Of a stretch of DNA of 64,000 bases, positions 32,301 to 43,044 are shown piece after piece; position 1 is the first letter of the stretch, and the number at the start of each line of letters is the position of its first letter. Source of the DNA: Diphasiastrum complanatum (taxonomy: Eukaryota > Streptophyta > Lycopodiopsida > Lycopodiales > Lycopodiaceae); contig CM055102.1 in the NCBI GenBank assembly GCA_029204225.1, positions 39,073,014 to 39,137,013 on the forward strand, in the 5' to 3' direction. Position numbers and translations under genes: made by a program. The notes under the pieces were generated by a model that did not search any database, had not been told where the DNA came from, and worked only from the letters and a program-made list of their open reading frames with translations.

Positions 32301-32844
32301 CTTCAAACGCAAGTGCTTTCGGTCAATCCCCTTCTATGGTTTGATTTTATGTTTATCGATTTCATGACTGATTTCCTAGGGTGATTCAGCAAAGCCGGCT
32401 AAATCATAAACAGTGATAAAGAGTAAAATATTTGTTCGATAAGTGAATTTATTTGAGGTGATTTTACTCAGGGGTACAATACAATGCAGAAAGATTTGCA
32501 CGTTAGGAACAATGGGCCTATTAGAACCTCTAACATACTTCCAGGTATAAGATCGTGTGCCGATTGCTCCGAACTTCAATGTGTCTACATTTGTATCAAA
32601 ATTCATCAATGTTGTAAAAGAGAATTTTATGAAAAACCTCATTGTTCTTTAAAACCAATCCTCTTTTGGAAAAACACAAACCCTATTTGCTTGATATCAT
32701 ATTCAGCAATGGAAGTTTATGCTCGCCTCAGAGGAACATAAAATCCTCTCAAAAGCGAAAAGGGCAGAATATCACACGTATGAGTGATATTCCAAACTGC
32801 AAGGCTCTGACGAGTTGACATGATTCCAACACCAGCAGGTTCCT
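29359..32844. other. Long interval without recognisable gene
   Basis: About 3.5 kb, moderately AT-rich. Frames are short and unconserved in appearance. Between about 29830 and 30150 the words CCATCACTG, TCCATTGCTG and CCATCGCTGG recur irregularly, suggesting an old degenerate repeat. The last few hundred bases before 32845 lie downstream of RPS17 and probably include its 3' untranslated region. Confidence 0.5.
30681..30708. repeat. Poly-G run
   Basis: 28 consecutive guanines; the length may be unreliable. Confidence 0.92.
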
Positions 32845-33396
32845 TCACTGCAACGTTGCAGTATCTTCTTTGATTAACGCTTTGCCAGCATCCGACACTG
32901 CAGATGCTTTTGCTGACATGCTGTCAAGAGCTTCGTAAATTTTCACTCTCTTTAGAATGTCCCCCACGATCCAGTGCTTCCTCTTGCTCAATGGTCTGGA
33001 AGGGTCCAACCGAACCTGCCAACAACACACAAGTCCTAATTGTCTCCCTTGCAAACCAGAACCAAAACCCGAGACAACAACTAACCTGGCTTGTACAAAA
33101 CGATGCATTGCTAAACTATCAAAAGAGACTCATTGCTTACCCTATAAAGCTAAAGAAGTAAATTCTCCAGTTTTGTTCCGTGCAGATCTATGATTCAAAT
33201 AATCTGAATTGGGTTGCGATGAAACCTTATGCACCTGATCACCAATGTTGCAGTCGTTATTCTCATCGTGAGCCATAAACTTGCTGGTCTTTTTAACAGT
33301 CTTCTTGTAAAGAGGATGCTTCCAAAGCCGATCAACTGCCACCACTACCGACTTCTGCATTTTGTTGGAGACGACGATACCGATGACTGGCTTCAT
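32845..33396 (-). CDS. RPS17: Mitochondrial-type small ribosomal subunit protein uS17, two exons
   Basis: Exon 1 is 33396-33235 (54 codons): it begins [20 protein letters not shown] and ends [15 protein letters not shown]. Exon 2 is 33015-32845 (56 codons plus TGA): it begins [20 protein letters not shown]. The 219-bp intron (33016-33234) has GT at its 5' end and TTGGCAG at its 3' end, and joins the conserved GD(R/Q)[15 protein letters not shown] without loss. The 110-residue product matches the length and sequence of plant nuclear-encoded mitochondrial uS17, which binds 16S-like rRNA early in small-subunit assembly. An ATG six codons upstream (33414) is in frame, but the family starts at MKPV, so 33396 is preferred. 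No stop or frameshift: it looks functional. Confidence 0.95.
33016..33234 (-). other. Intron of RPS17
   Basis: 219 bases, GTGCAT at the donor and a pyrimidine-containing tract ending GGCAG at the acceptor. Phase 0, between Gln54 and Val55. Confidence 0.92.
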
Positions 33397-33450
33397 TGCT
33401 ACAACCCACCACAAAGCGCAAAACCCTCACCAAAAGCTAAGGATCTTCAC

Positions 33451-33452
<2 letters not shown>

Positions 33453-33490
<38 letters not shown>

Positions 33491-33865
33491 TCACATTATT
33501 GCTATTTTTCATATCCAAACCCTAACAAAACCCTAACTCTAAAAAACCCTAACCCTAAAAACTTAAATACAAAAAATCTGCTCTTTCTCTCCGTCTCTCA
33601 ACTCCTAGCTCTAGCGATGGCAATGGCAGCTGCTTCATCCAGCAATGGCAACTTCCACAACGTTCCAGCCACCTCCAAAAATTCCCTCTCTGTCTCTCTC
33701 GAAAATTCTCTTTCCAGCATTTCTAAAGTCACGTGTTATCCCTCTAAAATGAGCATGTGCCTTTCAATCCCACTTCAATTGCCCTTCAACTGCCCATCAA
33801 ATACGCTCTAGGACAAACGTGGCCCAATCAAAACACAAGAAACATGTTTTCTCCATCACTGTTGA

Positions 33866-33916
<51 letters not shown>

Positions 33917-34091
33917 ACACCTTATTTTTCATCTCAGACCCTGAAAAACCCTAACCCTAAAAAACAAAAAATTACTCCTTCGCGATTATGGCTATTTTCT
34001 CTATGCAAATCCTAAAAATTAGAACCCTAACCCTAAATTAATTAAAAAATGCTTCACGCAGCATGCTGACCCACCCCTTCACCCAGCACAC

Positions 34092-34139
<48 letters not shown>

Positions 34140-34519
34140 AATGGCAAATATAGGTTCTTTGTCCTTGTAGCAGTTTCTGCACGTTTTCTCTCTCTAGAAG
34201 TTTTTAGAGCCACGTGCCTTTCACCCACACTTCATAATATTCAAATGCACGTTTTAGGGCACGCGTGGCCCAATAAGAATGCAAGAATTAGTTCTTTTCC
34301 ATTAGAGCCAACATTCTCTCTCCTCTTTCTCTCTTCACCCTCCATCTTTTCTCTCTCTCTCCCTCAAGTTCTCTTTCTAGAACTTTCTAAAAGCACGTTT
34401 ATCTTTCTAAAATCAACGAGCTTGCCCTTCAACCCTGATTCAACTGCCCTTCAAAGAAGATTTAGGGCAAACATGGACCAATCAAGAGCTCTGAATCACA
34501 TTTTCTCCACAACAACCTA

Positions 34520-34569
<50 letters not shown>

Positions 34570-34753
34570 CCATGGCCATTTTATACCCTATCTTTCTCTC
34601 TCTCAAAACTTTTCTTTTTAGAAGTTTCTAAAAGCACGTGAGTCTCTCACTTCAATTGCTTTTCAACTGCTTTTCAAATGCTTTTCAAATACATTTTAGG
34701 GCAAACATGGACCAATGATAAACTTTGAAACACGTTTTCTCTAATAGAGCACA

Positions 34754-34812
<59 letters not shown>
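33453..34812 (+). repeat. Tandem array of units each with a (CT)n tract
   Basis: CT tracts at 33453-33487, 33869-33915, 34095-34137, 34523-34567 and 34757-34812 alternate with recurring words. These include TCTAGAAGTTT or TTCTAAA-AGCACGT, CCCTTCAACTGCCC, a GG(A/C)CAAACRTGGMCCAAT-like block, and ACATTCTCTC leading into each tract. Units are roughly 230 or 420 bp. Diverged head-to-tail copies, starting in the RPS17 upstream region and running away from the gene. Confidence 0.8.
33517..33552 (-). promoter_or_regulatory. Three telo-boxes upstream of RPS17
   Basis: AAACCCTAA occurs at 33517-33525, 33528-33536 and 33544-33552, 120-160 bp upstream of the RPS17 ATG. Telo-boxes are a known hallmark of plant ribosomal-protein promoters, usually next to a GGCCCA (site II) element; GGCCCAATCA occurs near 33823. 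A (CT) tract at 33453-33487 lies between them and the ATG and would fall in the 5' untranslated region or core promoter. Confidence 0.65.
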
Positions 34813-34816
<4 letters not shown>

Positions 34817-34936
34817 ATTTACCCAAAAATTTAAAAACATAATTCTCAAAAAACTAGCAAGAAAAACTTAAATCTACAAAACCATCTCTCTTATTTCCCT
34901 ACAAAAATCAGCAATCTCTCACTTCCTTAAACTCTA

Positions 34937-35451
34937 TGTGAAAAAATTAGATGAGAAAGATCTAATTATGCAACTCAATAAGAACTTGTCATAAACACTT
35001 AGATATGATAATTTATTGTTCCAGTTCGTACACATAAGAAAAATAGCATTCTACACCCAAAAATTTCAATATATCACTACCAAGATGCAAAAAATGGATG
35101 TAGAAATCCAAAGAAATATCTTCCATAAGAATGAATGAGAGAAGAATGAGAGAGATGAGTTCCCCCCACACTTGTAGCCCATTTACAATAGCCTCTTACC
35201 CTATTTGGATGTTCTATGGAAGTTTCTAGATCTTCACCAAAACCTAGATCTAACATGACTAGATTCAATTAATGTATTTGAATCAATATCAAGAGGTCTA
35301 TATGCGACCTTATCAACTTGCCTAAGTTGTCAAAATTAGTAAATACGCTATTCTTGGGCCTTATTAGCTTTATAAAGTCTATCTCTATAAAAATGCATAT
35401 TGGTCTCAAAATTGCGAAATAAACTCACCATAACTAGTTGACATTTTCACA
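34937..35451 (-). repeat. 3' LTR of element C
   Basis: 515 bp, begins TGTGAAAAAATTAG and ends GACATTTTCACA. It is followed by the tract that reads TTGAAGAGGGAG on the minus strand (35452-35463). Its sequence differs from the B LTRs apart from the ends. Confidence 0.85.
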
Positions 35452-35497
35452 CTCCCTCTTCAACTAGTTTTAGCATAGATTTAGATAGTACTCCAAG

Positions 35498-36960
35498 TTA
35501 AGTTCTATGCTTCATAAACAAGTCTTTTCCTAATGCTTTGATAAAGATATCAGTCACACATTCCCTTGATGAGACATGTTGAAGCTCCACCTCCTTTGCC
35601 ATGACTTGTTTTCTCACAAAATGATAAGCCACTTCGATATGTTTGCTCCTTGCATGAAAAATAAGATTATTTGCCAAACTTTGAGCTGAAAGGTTATCAC
35701 AAAAGATGATCAGACACTTTTGAAAATCCAGCAAGTCAAGATCCAATATCATCCTTTTGATCCATAGCATCTCCTTGGTGAAGTCATGGTTTTGTACTCG
35801 GTTTCGGTTGATGATAGAGAGATTGTTGCTTGTTTCTTTGACATCCATGAGATAGCTCCATCACCTATAAAAATGGCATGTGCATTTATGGATTTCCTAT
35901 CCATTAGATCTCCTGCAAAGTTCGAATCTGAAAATCCAAACAAGTTAGGAGATGATCTCCTATAAACAATGCCAAAATATCTAGAACCCGAGATCTACCT
36001 CAATACTCTCTTGCCTAGCTTCCAATGCTCCACACTAGGATTATGTATGAATTGATTTCATCTACCAACACAATAGCTTAGATCAGGTTTTGTGATGGTT
36101 AGATACATGAGTGAACCAACTAGCTTCCTATAGAGAGTAATGTCCTCGAAGGATCTTTCATTACCTTTTATAGTGAGCTTTACATTTGATTCCATAGGTG
36201 TATCAATAGATTTTGTATTTTCCATATGAAATCTACTAAGAATAGAATTAGCATAATTCTCTTGACAAATAAAGGTAGTTTGAGAAGTTCTAATTACCTC
36301 TATTCCTAAGATGTTGTGCAAATGACCAAGATCATGTACATCAAATTCCTTCTTGAGTGCTATCTTTGATGTCATCTACATCTTGCTTGTGCCTCCACTC
36401 AAGATTATATCATCCACATAGATTAGAAGGATAGTAGCATAATTTCCATCAAATCTATAATAAAGTGAATGATCATGTTCACTCATAATAAAATTTTGGA
36501 AAAGTAGAAAAGTGTTAAGCTTAGCATACCAACTCCTTGGTACTTGCTTAAGCCCATACAAACTCTTCTGGAGAAAAAAAAACATGATTAGGTTTGCCAT
36601 AAGAAATGTAGCCCTCGGGTTGCACCTCCTCTTCAAGATCTCCATTCAAGAATGCATTAGTGATATCTAATTGCCATAGATCCCAATCATAAAGAGTTGC
36701 AAGAGAGATAATGACCCGAATGCTTACCATCTTTCCCACGGGTGCAAAGGTCTCATCATAATCAATACCATACTCTTGAACATATCCTTTTGCCACCAAC
36801 CTTGCCTTGCATTTTTTTTTTATTGATCCATCTTGATTAGTCTTTACTTTGAAGATCCACTTCCATCCAATTTTCTTCTTGTCCTTAGGTAGTTCCACCA
36901 ATCTCCATGTGTTGTTCTTCATAAGAGCTTGATACTCAAGATCCATTGCTTGGACCCACT
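35498..36960 (-). pseudogene. Element C reverse transcriptase and RNase H
   Basis: RT from about 36946 (MDLEYQALMKNNTWRLVEL; KARLVAKGYVQEYGIDYDET; DITNAFLNGDLEEEV), then SLYGLKQVPRSWYAKL and an intact YVDD box near 36400. Then LVGSLMYLTITKPDLSY, and RNase H (FSDSNFAGD, SWMSKKQATISLSS, IIFCDNLSAQ, HARSKHIEVAYHFVRKQV). Split by frameshifts near 36548-36645 and 36376, stops near 36050, and a damaged stretch near 35760-35850. Confidence 0.9.
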
Positions 36961-37052
36961 CCTACTTTTGAATTTCTTCATCTACACATGTAGGTTCATC
37001 AAAAGAGATTAGGAAAGCAAAGTTTGTACCTTCAACTTGATTACTCTTCTCA

Positions 37053-37391
37053 TCATATGTGAGCCTTGAAGGTTTTTGTCTTTCCCTTGATGTCCTCCTT
37101 GGCTTTTGACTTGAAGATGAAAATGACATGTCTTCCTATGACTACTTTCTTAGTAGAAGGAATGTAAACTTTGTAAGCCTTACTCACCTCATTATAACCA
37201 ACAAATATACATTTCCTTGAAGATGGATCCTCCTTTGTCCTATCATCAAGAGTAATGTTGATATAGCAAATGCATCCAAAAGTTTCGAGAAACTTGACAT
37301 TTGGCCTTCTACCAAACAACATCTGAAAAGGTGTCTTACTATCGAAAACAACACTTGGCCACTTGTTACGTAAATAATTGGCACACAACAA
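37053..37391 (-). pseudogene. Element C integrase C-terminal part
   Basis: 112 residues: CANYLRNKWPS...TPFQMLFGRRPNVKFLETFG...DDRTKEDPSSRKCIFVGYNE...VGRHVIF-like end. This matches the corresponding part of B integrase, then the GYS/linker region. Catalytic residues lie beyond the truncation. Confidence 0.88.
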
Positions 37392-37395
37392 AGGT

Positions 37396-37655
37396 TGTGA
37401 GAGATTTAAACTAGTTTAGTCAAATTTGCCATATTTGTCTATATGGCATTTGAGCCCAATTCCATATTAGACTTAGAGTTTGACTTTTCAAAATTATATT
37501 AGTCTAAAAGCATTTGAATAAACACTTTTGGAAAGTGTGAGAAACTATAGAGCACGAGTTTTAGTAGATTCAAATTTGAGTAGTAGAGACTGATTTTGTA
37601 CAATTTCTAGGGCTAATATATTTTTTTGGTAAATTGACAATTTAGCCCACAAGTG
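37396..37655 (+). repeat. B-family LTR fragment, + orientation
   Basis: Starts TGTGAGAGATTTAAACTAG and aligns with the reverse complement of the B LTR (blocks TTAGACTTAGAG, TTGACTTTTCAAA, AAACACTTTT, GAGTAGATTCAA). It abuts the broken integrase of element C exactly at the LTR TG terminus, so it is an insertion edge. Its other end fades near 37640-37655 and no internal region follows. Confidence 0.75.
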
Positions 37656-38690
37656 AAAGAAATTGGAATAAGTCCACGGACTTTCCCATTGTTCTTTAGT
37701 ATATCCAAAAAGTCTAGGCAAAAAGAGGTAGTCTAACCTCCGTTGGAGTTCAAGACTATACAGAGGGGGTAGGAAGATGGCTAGTTCTTGCTGAAATTTT
37801 TGAAATACTGACTTCAGAAGTGAGTATATTACCTTCGAATTTTTCCTTGTGCCACTTGCCAGTTGCTTGATCAATGTTCTGCGGTACTGGCTTTGTTATT
37901 GGAGTAACTAGAACTGTTGTAGGTAACACTTCTGCAACTTGAGGTAGTACTTTAGCAACTTTGATGGTCTGGATAGACTTGTCTTTCTTTGCCATGAGGA
38001 AGAGTGTAGTCTGGATAGCTTTGTCTTCTTTTACCTTCGGTTTTTCTTCAGCAATTCAGAGTTGGTTCGAATTCGAATTGAATTTGACTTCCTCCAATTC
38101 TTCCTTCAGCTTTTCATATTCTGTCATTAATGGTTGGAGGTATTGAAGTTGGAAGAAATTGATTATGTTTTGTTGAACATTCTTCCAAGCTACCAGATCA
38201 ATTTTGTACTTTCCATGAGAAACACAGGCTACTAGGGTTGTCTCAGAACTAATCCTCCACAGAATTGCCTCTTCAGCTTGCCTCTTGTAGATGGCATTGC
38301 CTTTCTTCAACATCTCCATGGAGTTCTACATCTGCTGGGTAGCATCCTCCAACTCTTTGTGCTTGGCTTTAGAATTTTCTTTTTTAGAAGTAATAATTTG
38401 CAACTATTCTTCCAAATCTTCATTAGACTCTGGAACGTGCTTCTGGTATGTCGCTCCTGTTGCAGCAAACTCTACAGCGTCTGTACCTACTGCTTGAGTA
38501 GCAAATTTTCTTTTTCAAATCCGTTAGACTGGTTGGTTCTGCATCTCCTCTAGTAGTTCTAGAGTTGCATCGAACCTGCCCTTCGCTTCTTCTAGCATTT
38601 GATTCTTTTGCATCAGCTCAACATGTGCTTCTTCCAACTCCTGGTCTTTAGTTCGGCACGGGCTTTGCGGATCCCAAGGCAACCCTAACC
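37656..38690 (-). pseudogene. Coiled-coil/Lys-Glu-rich unknown ORF, broken
   Basis: Minus-strand pieces (38640 to about 37700) with heptad-like Leu/Glu/Lys-rich stretches (MTEYEKLKEELEEVKF; KELEDATQQM; VELMQKNQMLEEAKGRF), then a Val/Pro-rich tail (AEVLPTTVLVTPITKPVP). Interrupted by stops. It resembles in style, not demonstrably in sequence, the coiled-coil ORF at 48780-49521. It may be an extra ORF of a large gypsy element. Function unknown. Confidence 0.4.
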
Positions 38691-39405
38691 CTAGTTAATA
38701 AGTGAGAGGGATGTGCCACCCCGCGTGTGTAAGTCCAACCCGATGATCACATAGTTATTTGATAATTAGAAAGTCAATAAAAGGACTTTAGGCCTTTTTG
38801 CGGGACTTTTAATGTCGTAGGGCCTAAATGTCAAATTAGTGAATAAAGTTGGGTTTCCCTCCAATTTGGACGATTCCCACTCTTTTTTAAATTTGAATAA
38901 TTAGGGAGGCAAAAATGGACCAATAGGATTCAGAGGCCAGCCAGGGTCCTCCTCTCTACTATAAGAAGGCACCAATTCGAGTTTGCTACACATGTACATA
39001 TCTTCATTTCAATGAAGCGGATTGGTTCTCTTGTGAAATGGATTTATGAATGTCCTTGCTTGCTATCACTTTTTTTCCATCTCTCATGCTGTTATTGTGT
39101 TTGCTAATTGTTGGACCTGATTGTTATTGGGATTGCATGTTTTTATACTTTTTATGAGAGAGAAAGGGAGAGAGTGAGAAAGAGTAAGTTATCTTCATTG
39201 TGGATCTAGTATTAATGGATGTAGTGTTAATGCTTAGGGTTAATGGATGTTAGAGTTAGATGTGAATCTTCCATTCATGCTGAAATCTAAACTATGTTAT
39301 CTCTCTCATGGGAACGAATCTATGCGTGACAACTAACTTCATCTCCTAGATGCTAGATTGATTAGATCTTGGGTTGAGGATAGGCAAAGAAAGAAACCCA
39401 CTACA
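38690..39405 (+). repeat. 5' LTR of gypsy element E (start uncertain)
   Basis: Ends CCACTACA just before the primer site. A TATA-like TACTATAAGAAG lies near 38958. The left boundary is not fixed: no second copy is present for comparison, and the TG near 38700 is a guess. Confidence 0.55.
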
Positions 39406-39409
39406 ATTT

Positions 39410-39427
39410 TGGCGCCGTTGCCAGGGA
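39410..39427 (+). promoter_or_regulatory. Primer-binding site of element E
   Basis: TGGCGCCGTTGCCAGGGA, one base off the tRNA-Asp-complementary site common in Athila-type gypsy elements. Confidence 0.88.
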
Positions 39428-40622
39428 GATATGCCAATTTTTCAGTTTGCAGCATGTTTGTTGGATGGTTAGCTTGCATTAGGCATCTTGTCGTGGCATG
39501 AATATTGTAAAATCTGCATTTAGGGTTAGTTTGGGAGTGATTTTGTCTGATTTGAGTGGATTTGCTTGTTTGAAATCTAATCTGATTGTAGAACAGGGAA
39601 AGCTATTCAGATCACCAATCTTAAGATCCATTTGGATCTGATATATTAGAGAAAACAACAAAAATTGGTCAAATCTGTTAGATTTTGGTCAAAAGGAGAC
39701 AAAAATCATTATCAGAGCTGATAACTTTTTGCCCTCTTTCAAGAAACGTTCGCCGAGTTGCAGGCACCTTTGGTTTTGATCACAGAACCTTCTGTTTGAA
39801 GGGCGAACAATCCTTCCCAGCAGATTTTCAGAAACATCAGAAAAACCATCAAAAATCGCCAAAACTCTAAAAATACAGAAAAGGAACCTTCGTCCGATTC
39901 ACTATTCATAGGTGTGATTTAGATCTATCTACTACCAGGTTGGCAAAGAATTATATCAGAAATAGAAGGTTTTTTAAAGGATCAGTTGTCATATTGTCAT
40001 ATTTTTGCCAAAAAAAAGTCTTTTTTTGGCAAAAATACCAGTATTACTCTTGATTTTTTGCCAGAACCTTCGCCAAGTTTCCATATCATTCTATTTATAG
40101 TAAATTACTATTTTTGAGTTCGACAAACATTCATCCTATCCAAATTATAGAAAATCTTTATTTTTACCCTCGTCAATCTATAGAAACTATGTTTTTGTGT
40201 GTCAAAAACCTTCGCCAGTCTTACCCTAGCTTTATCTGTATAATATTCTGAGTCTGAGAGTTTGGCGAAGGTTATTTTCGAAGAATTTGTCAGAAAAGCC
40301 TGATTAGAGAGTTATTTTTTTCTTTCAAAAATAGCACTGTTAAACCTTCACTGAGTGAATTTTCGTCTAAAGAACCTTTGTCAGTTCTATTTTTAGGTTC
40401 CGATTTTCCATATCAAGTCCCTGTCAAATTTTGGGTCAAATCTGATACAATCTGATTTTGTTTCTTTTTGAGAAGTATCGATTGGTTGAATTTCAAAATC
40501 TTTTTCATGATATAGGAATTTGATTCTTGTCAAGTCGAAGAGATCTAGTAGATCTGATCTGACATAGTTTTGATTGAAAATCTAGATCCAATCTCATTGT
40601 CTACTTGATTTAATCTGTAAAG
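39428..40622 (+). other. Long leader of element E
   Basis: About 1.2 kb between primer site and gag without an open frame. It contains repeated AACCTTCGCCA/GTTTGGCGAAGG words (for example near 39750, 40070, 40210, 40262) that may pair with each other. Long leaders are usual in Athila/Tat elements. Confidence 0.5.
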
Positions 40623-42006
40623 ATGGTTGCCCTTGGAGGTGCTCCTCAAGAAGTCAATCCAATCATTGTTAGAAGAGCAACCCGTTTGGATCTACCCAAA
40701 TACAATTAATTAACAGACCCAGTTAGATTTCTTCAGATCTATTCTGAATCTTGTGAAGTCTATGGCGAAATTTTTTGTACTATAATCAAGATGAAACTGA
40801 GCGTACAGATTGGGAGACTGTTAAACGAGCCCTTATCACATGGTTCAAACCTCGGAAGTTTATGGAAGACCCTTTCCTACTTGTAAGTAAAATTAAAATG
40901 GAAAAGCGAGAAATGGTTCGAGATTACATTGAATGGGTAAAACACCTCAGATATGAGTGCAAACTTGAGCTGATTAACAAAAATGCCATGATTATGTGAT
41001 CAGGTTTATCTAAAAGGATCAGCCGTGAGCTGAAACGCCATAATGAGTACGCACTTTTGCAAAATGCTATGGATGATGCAATTCGGGAAGATGATGAAGA
41101 TTCAGACGATGAGCCAAATATCATTATGTTGTCTTATACATCAGGGCAGACTATGACATCCACCACTATTGCATCAACGAATGTTAACGATACTGCAGAA
41201 ATGATGCTCAATGAGTTCGAAAAACTCGGGAAGAACCAGCAGAAACAGATGAAAAAGTTGCAGTCGCAATTTGATGAGAAGAGCAAAGCATTGGAAAATT
41301 TCCATGGACAAGCGAACAAGGAACCTGAGAAGTTTGCAAAGAATTTTCCTACTAGGGAAAATGTCTGGTATTTTATTTGTACAGAAAATCATATAGTGAA
41401 TGAGTGTTCTCAATTGAAAAAACGAATGGAAATCAGTATTTGCCATTTGTGTAATTCGCTTGATCATGAGACTGCTTTTTGAAATTTCAATCCACGGATA
41501 ATTCAGCAATGGTATGCTCAGATGGGATATCGAGAACTACATTATGAAGGAAATCCGGCAGCTAGACCTCGACAATCTGCTCTTGGATACCCGGAATGGT
41601 TAGCCTTACTTGCCCCACCAAAGCACCCCGCTCCTCCTGCCAATTTGATGGAACCAGAACCTTACAGAAGTGTCGAGCAATGGAACTATGGTAATGATGA
41701 AAAAGGTGGATCTTCAGAACAATATGCTATTTATGCTGTCGCGCAACAACAAGCATCTAGAAACTGGACTAGAGCACCACTTGGATGCTTTGCATGTGAA
41801 GAAAATCACAAAGTTGCAGAATGTCAAAATAAAGAAAAATTTGTACTATTTTGTCGTGACTGTGGTTATGGACATTGCTATAAGGAGTGTCCAGCAAAAC
41901 CAAAGCCACCACCGGCTACAACTCTTGTAAATTTGATAACAATCAAGCAAAGACCAGTAGCTCAGAATAAACCAAGTGTACCCTCGATGGCGGTCACTAG
42001 AGCATA
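40623..42006 (+). pseudogene. Element E gag with several zinc knuckles
   Basis: ATG at 40623. A stop follows within 30 codons, then a frameshift near 40775. Recognisable gypsy gag core (DWETVKRALITWFKP; FLLVSKIKMEKREMVRDYIE). Downstream come a Lys/Glu-rich helix and four Cys-rich knuckle-like motifs in two pairs: CTENHIVNEC and CHLCNSLDHE before 41480, then CFACEENHKVAEC and CRDCGYGHCYKEC near 41785-41895. Four nucleocapsid-like motifs is more than the usual one or two. Stops at about 40999 and 41480. Confidence 0.8.
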
Positions 42007-42439
42007 GAAGCAAAAAGAACCAGTAGCAGATCTAGTACCTGTCGATTCTATACCATTAACTGATATACCAATAGCATCTAAAATCTATTCAAATCTTCAT
42101 GCAGAAAAAAGAAGATAGCAAGATATGAGGTAGTGGATTAAACATCTGCAAGAAGAAGAGAAGCTTGAAGCTGCTAGAGCCATAGCCGAAGTTCGTTTTT
42201 CACCATTGCAGTCACCCAAAAATTCAATACAATTATGAATGTTCAATTGCATCATCATGAAGAATTTTTCAAGATGACTGAACCGGAAGCATCGCAAACA
42301 GAACTGCTCATGAACATTTTGTCTAGTAAAGTCAATATTTATTGGGAGAGTTTCTGAAGTTGGTACCAAAAGCAAAAGAAATATTAGCACAAAAGTTAAC
42401 TCAAGCTGAACCAGAAGTTCATCAGGAACCACTTTTGTG

Positions 42440-43005
42440 CTGGATTTGAAGAATCTAATAAAGTACTCCATGTCGGAGCAACTTGTAAAAGTGAACAAAA
42501 TAATATCACCCTGCCGATACAGCATAGACATTTTCCTAATGAAGCAACTGTGATAGATGGCGGTTCGGGAGTTAACCTGATTTCTAAAAAGCTATGTGCA
42601 AAATGGGGCCTTACAAAGATAAAACCTGTGACTTTTTCCATTAAGCTAGTTGATCAAATGACAGTTCGTTCGCGAGGAATGGCTGAAGATACATCTATCA
42701 GAATTGTCGAAGTACAATTCGTCATTACTTTCATAGTAATGGACTTATCAGAAGCACCAAATGTCTACCGAGTCCTATTGGGACACCCATGGTTACGAGT
42801 TGTGCAAGTAATTCATAGCTGGGGTACCGAGAAAATCACTTTTGAAAATCATGAACGTGCAGTCAAGGTTGATCCTGCAATTTGGACTATCAAACCAGTG
42901 GTTCAAAAAGAGGATCATGATTCATCAACAACGAATCATACTTGTGATCGAACAAAAAAAAAATTGAGGGTTCATTGCAATTCTCAAACCGATACTTTCA
43001 ACTAG
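42440..43005 (+). pseudogene. Element E aspartic protease
   Basis: Retropepsin-like: VIDGGSGVNLISKKLCAKWG near 42548-42607, the plant Athila/Tat form of the active site, followed by RVLLGHPWLR, the conserved second hairpin. The upstream junction with gag (42007-42440) is frame-disrupted. Confidence 0.8.
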
Positions 43006-43044
43006 CATGAAGCTCTTGCAACGATTGACTGTATAGTAGGATAT

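Larger units (their letters stand above)
34937..37395 (-). mobile_element. Truncated copia element C
   Basis: Minus-strand copia element: 3' LTR (34937-35451), the same polypurine tract as B, RNase H, RT, and the C-terminal part of integrase. It is cut at 37395 inside the integrase (LLCANYLRN), where a B-type LTR fragment begins. Internally it is close to B but keeps the RT that B lacks. Frameshifts and stops mark it as dead. Confidence 0.9.

Noticed and set aside
29359-32844. Search for tRNA, snoRNA or small genes in the gene-free interval
   Set aside because: No cloverleaf-like or box C/D pattern could be supported by eye.
33397-33414. Upstream ATG of RPS17 adding six residues
   Set aside because: The known family starts at MKPV/MKAV, and the extra residues (MWWVVA) have no counterpart; a longer leader cannot be excluded.
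33481-34040. Telomeric repeat array
   Set aside because: CCCTAA words are few and scattered in promoter-like DNA; they fit telo-boxes, not a telomere.
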